Notes under the pieces: generated by a model
Databases searched by the model: none
Told to the model about the DNA's origin: nothing
The model's input: the letters and a program-made list of their open reading frames with translations, nothing else
In this document: in pieces, positions 58,145 to 64,000 of the stretch
How positions within the stretch are numbered: position 1 is the first letter of the stretch
Layout: every line of letters starts with the position of its first letter
Assembly (NCBI GenBank): GCA_003996215.1
Contig: QJPP01001412.1
Location: 306,761 to 370,760 of the forward strand
Direction: 5' to 3'
DNA length: 64,000 nt
Origin: Jaltomata sinuosa
Taxonomy: Eukaryota; Streptophyta; Magnoliopsida; Solanales; Solanaceae
Translations under genes and position numbers: made by a program

Positions 58145-59355
58145 ACTTTTGTCCAGTGTTTGTTGAGTTGTACATTATGATTGGACTGTTGTATCTTGAA
58201 GCGGACAAGTTAAGAAGATTATTGTTGAACCGGTGAAAAATTTATTGTAATGGGCTTGAATTTCCTTAAAGAGAAGGGAATATCCAATATTCAACTTAAA
58301 AATATTTTATTTTCTTCATTTGGTTTATTCAGTTATAATTGTAACTTCACCAACAATCACCATATGCAATAATAACCACCAATCACTACTGATCATGATC
58401 ACTAGCAAACTATTATATCGTTAAGCACCATCATCTTAGGTGTCATTCACCAAAATTATGAATCGCAACTACCAATTACTACCACCAATAACCACAATAT
58501 ATCATTATTGTAGGCCATTGTTACTACTAGCTACAACCCACAACCGCTACCATCAACCAACACGTTCCCTAATTGACACCAACAACCACTAGTGCCAGAT
58601 ATCACCACATCAACCACCATATAGTTTTTATAAAATATTTATTGATATAATAATACTAGCTACTACTTAGACCCCAATCTAAACGATTCAAGTAGTTATG
58701 TAAGTTGTGATCAGAAAAAGTTGTAACTAACATTTTTAAGTATCCATATATACCCCGAATTTTGACATGAGGAAATGGATGTCTGAACCCATTAATTATT
58801 CACATGTGGAATGCTCCACCATGAGTTTGTCTTTCTGACAATCTTATCCCATCTCTTTTCCTTAAACTTAAAAGATTTATAAAACTCTTCCACTGACCAA
58901 ATGACTTTGTAATGAGAAAAAGAAAGAGCACAAATTAAAGATGCAAAGGAATTTTAAAATGAATATAAGTCATATGTTGAATTACAATGCCATATTTTAA
59001 TTATAGCAGTTGGAGATTCAAATCAACCCACTAAGCTCCTAGTTGCCACATCAACATGCATTCTACTTCAATAGTTATCCCAAGAGTCGTTGCAAGTATA
59101 TTTTTTTCTTTGAATCTTTCAAGATATTGAAGAGCTTTTGTATGATTTTTTTTTTTACAAAGGCAATCTTTTATATGATCCTCAATGGATTCTCTTAAGC
59201 TCCATCAAATCCTTTCAGAGATTAGCACTAATTGTCACTGGGTGGGTGGTTTTCTTTTTAACTTGTATTTTATAAGGATAATCCTAGTTGCACCTTCTTC
59301 ATAAAGTTACACCACTTTCCTTTCAATGTCCAAAGTAAATAAGTATTTTTCAAAC
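58145..59355 (+). other. AT-rich intergenic DNA upstream of the C2 gene
   Basis: An imperfect ACC/CAA-rich trinucleotide-like stretch occupies about 58345-58620. No ORF is supported. The last few hundred bases are the presumed promoter of the gene at 59476. Confidence 0.5.
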
Positions 59356-59363
59356 TATAAATA
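59356..59363 (+). promoter_or_regulatory. TATA box of the C2-domain gene
   Basis: TATAAATA in the context CAAACTATAAATACCCCCC is a near-perfect plant TATA box. A start site about 30 bp downstream gives an 80-90 bp CT/A-rich leader before ATG 59476, which rules out the in-frame ATG at 59326 as the start. Confidence 0.75.
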
Positions 59364-59475
59364 CCCCCCACTAACTAAATGCTTCCCATCACCAAAACAA
59401 ACTAAACCATCTCTCTCTCAAGAAAACAAAACAACCCCAATATCAAATAAATTAAAAATCCTATTTTTTTTTCTC

Positions 59476-60108
59476 ATGGAGAAATATACTAGTCAAGATT
59501 TTTCATCTATTAGTTGTGAAATACAAATCATAAGAGCAAGAAACATAGAACAAATAAGCTCTTTAGGAAAACGCAACTTGTTTATTAGATGCTATCTTCC
59601 TGCAGGAAACAACCAAAGAGTTAAGCTAAATAGCAAAGAAATCTCATCATCAAAAGAAGACTTGTTTTGGGATGAATCTTTCTCATTGGATTGCATGGGA
59701 ACACAAGACTCCATTAACATGATGAAGCAAGGAACAGTAGTCTTCGAGCTCCGGTCAAGAAAATATCTTTCACTTCTTGGGAAAAATATTGGTGGCTCAC
59801 AACTCTTGGGGAGAGTTGAAATTCCATGGAGAAGAGTATTTGAGTCAACAGAAATGGAGATAGAGGAGTGGGCAATATTAATGGTTACTTCAAAGAATAT
59901 TAATGAAGATGTGAAACCTCCAGCAGTGAAGATAGCAATGAAGGTTAAAGTAAAAGAAGCAACAAAAGTTAATAAAAATAATAGGTTGAGAAGATCATGG
60001 GATGACTCATGTGCTTGCAAGGGTTATTGTGGGTGCAATAGTAGTAGTATTTTCAGTGTTGATGATTATGAAATTTTTGCACTTGGAGCTGCTTTAAATG
60101 CCCTTTAA
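59476..60108 (+). CDS. C2-domain protein (intronless, probably intact)
   Basis: ATG 59476 opens a 210-residue protein beginning MEKYTSQDFSSISCEIQIIR. An in-frame ATG at 59326 is upstream of the TATA box and is not used. Residues about 12-135 form a C2-like fold: CEIQIIRARNIEQ strand, LFIRCYLPAG, DLFWDESFSLDC (the W-x-E-x-F position) and LLGRVEIPWRRVFES. The loop that normally carries calcium-binding Asp residues reads SSLGKRNLF, so calcium binding is doubtful. The lipid- or protein-binding role is inferred from the C2 family. The tail has a basic stretch (KVKVKEATKVNKNNRLRRSW), a CACKGYCGC motif (Cys 179, 181, 185, 187) and a hydrophobic C-terminus. This is the only intact host-like gene in the window. 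No introns, stops or frameshifts are seen. Confidence 0.85.
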   Translation: MEKYTSQDFSSISCEIQIIRARNIEQISSLGKRNLFIRCYLPAGNNQRVKLNSKEISSSKEDLFWDESFSLDCMGTQDSINMMKQGTVVFELRSRKYLSLLGKNIGGSQLLGRVEIPWRRVFESTEMEIEEWAILMVTSKNINEDVKPPAVKIAMKVKVKEATKVNKNNRLRRSWDDSCACKGYCGCNSSSIFSVDDYEIFALGAALNAL

Positions 60109-60430
60109 TTCAAGGTCAAAAATGGGCAAAGCACTAATTAAGGTGCTCTCCACGCTTAGATTATTTTTTCAGTGACCTAGACTATTTGTTGCATTAGTTA
60201 CTTTTTGTACGTTTTGTAGTTTTGAGAAATTAAATTTCATGGCTTTGCTATATAAGAATTGTTGTGTTAATTAATGTTATATTTTTTCACGAGCATCTAT
60301 AATTTTTTTTTTGGTTATTATTGATAAAAACTTCATATATGTGTTAGCAGAGTGTCACTATCGCTAGTAATTTTTCGGGCAGGGGGGTTAACATAGTAAT
60401 TATTACAAGTATTTTGAAGAAGTAGATGAC
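60109..60430 (+). other. 3' flank of the C2 gene
   Basis: AT-rich, presumably the 3' UTR and terminator. I see no canonical AATAAA, only AT-rich near matches such as attaatgttatatttt around 60270. Confidence 0.45.
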
Positions 60431-60900
60431 CTTTTTAGCCTAACAAAAAGAATTCCTACTTTGTGTGCTTCTAATTTTTTAGAGACAAACAAGGGTAGAA
60501 CTACCCAGTGCACAAAAGAGTTAGCTTGCATCATCCTAGACCTCTCTTTTGCTAACATGTCTGGAACTTGATTTTCTTCACGAAAACTATGCTGGATGGA
60601 GCAATTCCCTGCGATCAGACAAAATAGTTGCATAAATTGGATGGTCATTTTTAAGGATATAAATGATCTCTTTGCTATCCATATTAACTTGCAGGGGTGT
60701 TAGATCATTTGTTGGAGCAATCTTTAAACCTTTTAGCAATGCATGTAATTCAGTTTTGATATTAGTAGTTTCAAAAATGTTCCCCATATATCCTCACTTA
60801 TATCTTATTACTACTCCTACGGAATCTCTTCCCGAATTTGTAATAATGAAGTCATCAGAGTCCTATTTAAATCCCCTAGAGGGGTTTCCATTTTCCGAAA
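60431..60900 (-). pseudogene. RNase H-like domain fragment (RVT_3 type, copy 2)
   Basis: Minus-strand frames give GNIFETTNIKTELHALLKGLKI, LQVNMDSKEIIYILKNDHPIY and, after a frame change at SDRRELLHPA, NCSIQHSFREENQVPDMLAKE and PLFVSKKLEAHKVGILFVR. These match the RNase H-like domain of plant LINE-type or stand-alone RVT_3 proteins. The frame break is at the same site as in the copy at 10604-11075. The DMLAKE and NMDSKE motifs hold the acidic residues, but the broken frame excludes function. Confidence 0.85.
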
Positions 60901-60957
60901 ACAGCTTTTGGCCTAGTCTAATTATGGTTCTTCCAATTAAGAGCTAGAAATTTTATA

Positions 60958-61192
60958 GTCCCTCCGTCCATCTTTACTTGTCCACTATATTAAAAATAAA
61001 TGTCCGAGATAATTTTTACACTTAGTTACTAATTTATCCTTATTATTAATTATAGTCATTTTCCTATTATATTTTTCAAGACATTATATTTATTATATTC
61101 AAAGGGTGATATGGTAAAATTACCTTTCTATTTATAATTTCTTAAGAAGTATGTAGAGTTAATAGTTGACAAGTATTGTTGGACGGAGGGAG
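60958..61192. mobile_element. Stowaway-like MITE, copy 2
   Basis: TIRs (G)TCCCTCCGTCC and GGACGGAGGGAG are flanked by TA at 60956-60957 and 61193-61194. It is 235 bp, 28 bp shorter than its copy at 11132-11394 mainly through a deletion after TAAATGTC. Confidence 0.88.
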
Positions 61193-61533
61193 TAGTGTCT
61201 GTGTTTCTTTATTACAACCAAACATCGGTTTTGAGTCGTAAAGCCAAAATGAATACTATAAATTATTACTTCACTTGGCCCTACTATGCCTTTAATTTGT
61301 ATAACTTTACATGCCTGGTCCGTTTCTCCTTTCTTTTTCGTGTGATAAGTTGTCTCTTGATACAGCTTTCTACACTAATAAAAGATTTCCATAGTGCAAG
61401 CAGGATACAATTGATATATAGGCTAAGATCCAAAGAATTAAGTTCAAGTATTGTTAATTTTATATTTCTCTTATGACTTTATTGTCTACTTTTTCTTAAT
61501 TTATCATGTATTGTAAGATTATAGATCTACTTA

Positions 61534-62288
61534 TCAACGGTTGACGCTCAATTTTTGTCCTCCACGTTGTAATTTAATTTTGATCATTTTAAGATTTAAG
61601 AAATTTTCATTTTTCCACTTTGACAAGGGTGTCAGAAAGTTCAGGAGGTACAACAAACAAAGATGCTACAAGATCAACAAGTATACCAATTTCTGTCGGG
61701 TCCATTTCTTTAAGTATCTTATATATTTGTATTCCATTTTAGATATGGTATCTATTAACTTATTTAATTTATCATTATCTGTTGTTGTAATACTTAGTTG
61801 TTTATATTCTGGATATAAATTCTTTAAATACCAATTTCTGTCGGGTCCATACCATGTACCTATTTTCTTGTAATAATTATCGCGTAGCGGAATTAATCTA
61901 ATTATTTCTTTTATATTTTCCAGAATATATTCCAGATATATCATATCTTGGGTTCTTTGATACATTTCCATATAAAATCTACTTATCCAAAATTGACGGG
62001 CAAAATCCTGTCCTTCAAGATTTTAAGTCAAAATTACCCGTGGATCAATTTGCCTTGACGAAAAGCAACTTTTATGTGTTTAAAGCAATTCTTATGTGTT
62101 TATTTCCTGTCGGATATCTTGTATTGTTTATCACTAATGGAATCTAACATATCGTCCTTTGAGTTGTTTTTCACTTCCAGGGTAACAGAAACTGATTTGT
62201 GTTGATAAAACTTGCCGAACATCCCTACTTCACCCACTCAAAGGCACACCTGGACTCATCTTCTAACCGTTGCTTTTCTAAGGGCAAT
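61534..62288 (+). other. Region before the second Tat gag, likely its leader
   Basis: The last part (gtaacagaaactgatttgtg to ATG 62289) resembles the untranslated leader of Tat-type gag elements. The first part carries a 23-bp direct repeat at 61683-61705 and 61828-61850 and overlaps an unexplained minus-strand ORF. Confidence 0.45.
61666..61971 (-). CDS. Unidentified AT-rich minus-strand ORF (101 residues)
   Basis: The frame reads MEMYQRTQDMIYLEYILENI, KEIIRLIPLRDNYYKKIGTW, YGPDRNWYLKNLYPEYKQLS and IRYLKKWTRQKLV. Its Lys/Ile/Tyr-rich composition looks protein-like, and I do not recognise the family. A 23-bp direct repeat means GPDRNWY-coding DNA recurs at the 3' end. It could be a relic of a foreign or viral-like gene, or chance in AT-rich DNA. 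No promoter, domain or neighbour supports a function. Confidence 0.25.
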   Translation of the reverse strand: MEMYQRTQDMIYLEYILENIKEIIRLIPLRDNYYKKIGTWYGPDRNWYLKNLYPEYKQLSITTTDNDKLNKLIDTISKMEYKYIRYLKKWTRQKLVYLLIL

Positions 62289-64000
62289 ATGACTGATAGT
62301 GAGGAAGAGAATGCCTTGCCCGTGAGAGACAATGTTATCGCTGAACAAAATGAAATGATTGGCGAACTGGCAAGGAAGTTAGAGAAAAAGCAAGAAGAGG
62401 TGAGAAAATCCAAAGATATGGCAAGCTTGGCTATTGCCGCTAATACCCCAACTCTGGCAACTCCCAAACCTCTCTCCAAGTCCCTCCGCTCAATTCCTCG
62501 TTAACCGAAAACCATCCAAGGAATATACCTCCCACCTCTGTACCTAGACCTTCCAATGAACCTCTCTCCAATCAACCTCCCCAAGTCGGAGCCTCATACC
62601 AAATCTGCACTCCTCTTATCCAGCACACTGACCAAAACAACAACCCAAATGACTACAATCCACAAAACCTCCCTCCAAACTACCAAAATACGCCACCAAG
62701 CACCTACAGCTCCCAAAATAACCATCCCAATATCACTAACTAGCACAACTATAGCCCCACATACGCAAATGCCATTTCACATGTCCAGCCTCCACCCGTC
62801 CAGAATATGCCACCTCCTACCTTCCATGCTATGGTAGAACCATATACCGCCTCCTTGAAAGTCCCGAGCTTGACCACTATGAGGAGAAGGAGAAAGAGTT
62901 GAGGGCCACGAAGAAGAAGCATGATCATGACATGGCATAAATGTAAAAGAAAATAGCCAGGATTAGAGAGTTCTGAGGCTCATCTTATGAGAAGGGATAT
63001 GACTATGATGATCTTTGTATCCATCCGGAGATGGACCTTCCAGAAAGATTCAAGATCCCTAAGTTCGAGACCTTCAATGGTGTTAGGAATCCTAAGGCCC
63101 ATTTAAGAAGCTATTGTGACCAAATGGTCGGTGCCAGGAAGAACGCCGCCCTATTGATGAGGTTGTTCAGCCGAAGTTTGAGCGGGGAAGCTCTTGAGTT
63201 GTTCACCGCAAAAGAACTGAAGAAATGGTCTAGATAGAGTGATCCGGCCCGAGACTTTGCTCAAAGTTTTGCATATAATGTGGAAGTTGTCCAGGATCAA
63301 TACTCTCTAGGTCATATCAGGCAGAAATCAAATGAGGACTTTCGAGATTACGCCTATCAGTGGAGGAAAGAGGCAGCGCGAGTTTGGCCTCATATAACCG
63401 AAGAGGAGATAAGCGCAGTGTTTATGTGCTCTCAAGAGTCAGAGTTCTACGACAAAATGATATCAACAGTTAAAGCAAAATTCACCGACCTAGTCAAGAT
63501 TGGTGAAATTGTCAAAGAAGGTCTTCGTAGTGGAAAGATTACCAAGGCCTTGGCATCCTCGGGATTGGCAGGATTTCCAAGAAGAATAGGGATGAGGTAT
63601 CTTCAGTATCCTCCAGTCCTAGCACAAAACTGAAAAAACCCTTCGGAGCCAACCATAAAAAATCACTTGTTCCAACAACCCCTCCCTTGGCTCCACAAAA
63701 TCCTCAACAAGTCTTCTATACTCAGCCTATTTACAAAGCTCCACAACTAAACTTGCATCTCATATACCAAGCTCCACAACCAAATATGCAACCCACTAAC
63801 CAAGCTCCTCCTCAAAACTTCCAAGTGTATCAAAAGGCTCCCGAGAACCAAAACAATCTCTAGGTTCTGCCTCCCGCTAATACCAATCTCCCTCGCCCTA
63901 ATCTAGAAAAGAAAGTTCCTCAAACTTTTACCCAGCTGGCTGAAACCAGAACTCAATTGTACGAGAGATTGAAGGCTGCTGGATTTATCCAGCCCATTCC
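62289..64000 (+). pseudogene. Second Ogre/Tat-type gag, broken, runs off the right edge
   Basis: From ATG 62289 (MTDSEEENALPVRDNVIAEQ) the frame has a coiled-coil-like LARKLEKKQEEVRKSK, then shifts near 62430-62500 into a Pro/Asn/Gln-rich spacer. The capsid block at 63000-63240 reads LCIHPEMDLPERFKIPKFET, NPKAHLRSYCDQMVGARKN and MRLFSRSLSGEALELF, then a TAG at 63235-63237. It resumes as SDPARDFAQSFAYNV, RQKSNEDFRDYAYQWRKEAA and FTDLVKIGEIVKEGLRSGK, with a further frameshift near 63590. It ends at the edge in QLAETRTQLYERLKAAGF. It is homologous to, but clearly distinct from, the gag at 41842-55130. The zinc knuckle and pol, if present, lie beyond the window. Confidence 0.88.

Larger units (their letters stand above)
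60431..61533. repeat. Duplicated block copy 2: RNase H-like pseudogene plus Stowaway MITE
   Basis: It matches 10604-11733 including both gene and MITE. Unlike copy 1 it is not abutted by a Copia LTR, so its left flank at CTTTTTAGCC represents the empty site. The match ends at tagatctacttat near 61533. Confidence 0.85.

Noticed and set aside
59326..59475. Upstream in-frame ATG that would lengthen the C2 protein to 260 residues
   Set aside because: It lies upstream of the TATA box at 59356-59363, so it would not be in the transcript. The added residues show no family similarity.
61541..61873. 110-codon plus-strand ORF before the second Tat gag
   Set aside because: Phe/Tyr/Leu-rich with no domain. 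The minus-strand frame over part of it looks more protein-like, and neither is proven.

Overview
The window is plant nuclear DNA, and it is almost entirely a nest of transposable elements. The best fit is a Solanaceae species such as a Solanum or Capsicum relative. This rests on an AT-rich background, a SolS/TS-type SINE, Tekay-type Ty3/Gypsy elements with LTRs over 3 kb, an Ogre/Tat-type element with a tRNA-Arg-like primer site, Tnt1-like Copia pieces, Stowaway MITEs and a CACTA-type terminus. I did not recognise any bacterial, organellar or CRISPR features. Only one gene looks intact and host-derived: a short intronless C2-domain gene at 59476-60108 (+).

Layout. Positions 1-10603 belong to a minus-strand Copia element running off the left edge. 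Its pol part is at 1-1488, its gag at about 9389-9825 and its LTR at 9871-10603. The protease/integrase part is replaced by foreign DNA: a CACTA-like end at 1490, a nested LTR element (1623-6076, TSD CATAT), a captured host-gene fragment (7388-7744 onward) and a SINE (8062-8180, 15-bp TSD). Positions 10604-11733 hold a decayed RNase H-like gene plus a Stowaway MITE, and this block recurs at 60431-61533. A Copia scrap lies at 12487-13120. A 12-kb minus-strand Tekay element with TSD GATTG fills 13359-25410. Gene-poor DNA from 25416 is split by a non-autonomous element with long LTRs (27523-35970, TSD CTATA), which carries an antisense plant-transposon-protein pseudogene. After that come the end of an Ogre/Tat LTR (38144), its primer site, a solo LTR (39528-41730, TSD TATAT) and a gag gene. 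The gag is split by an 11.5-kb plus-strand Tekay element (42985-54523, TSD ATTAC). The gag remainder, its 3' non-coding tail, a LINE scrap and part of another LTR run to 58144. The C2 gene follows, then the second copy of the RNase H/MITE block, an unexplained minus-strand ORF, and a second Tat-type gag (62289 to the window end).

How it fits together. The insertions can be ordered by nesting. All retroelement coding regions seen here are broken, so none should be autonomous. The target-site duplications and element termini were matched by eye on both sides and are the most reliable calls.

The most unusual signals are three. First, clusters of short palindromic words sit near the U3 start of several unrelated LTR families. 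Second, a tract of about 460 bp is nearly identical between two otherwise well-diverged LTRs, which suggests gene conversion. Third, a pseudogene-plus-MITE block is shared by two loci 50 kb apart, one of them interrupted by Copia. I found no convincing new defence or enzymatic system.
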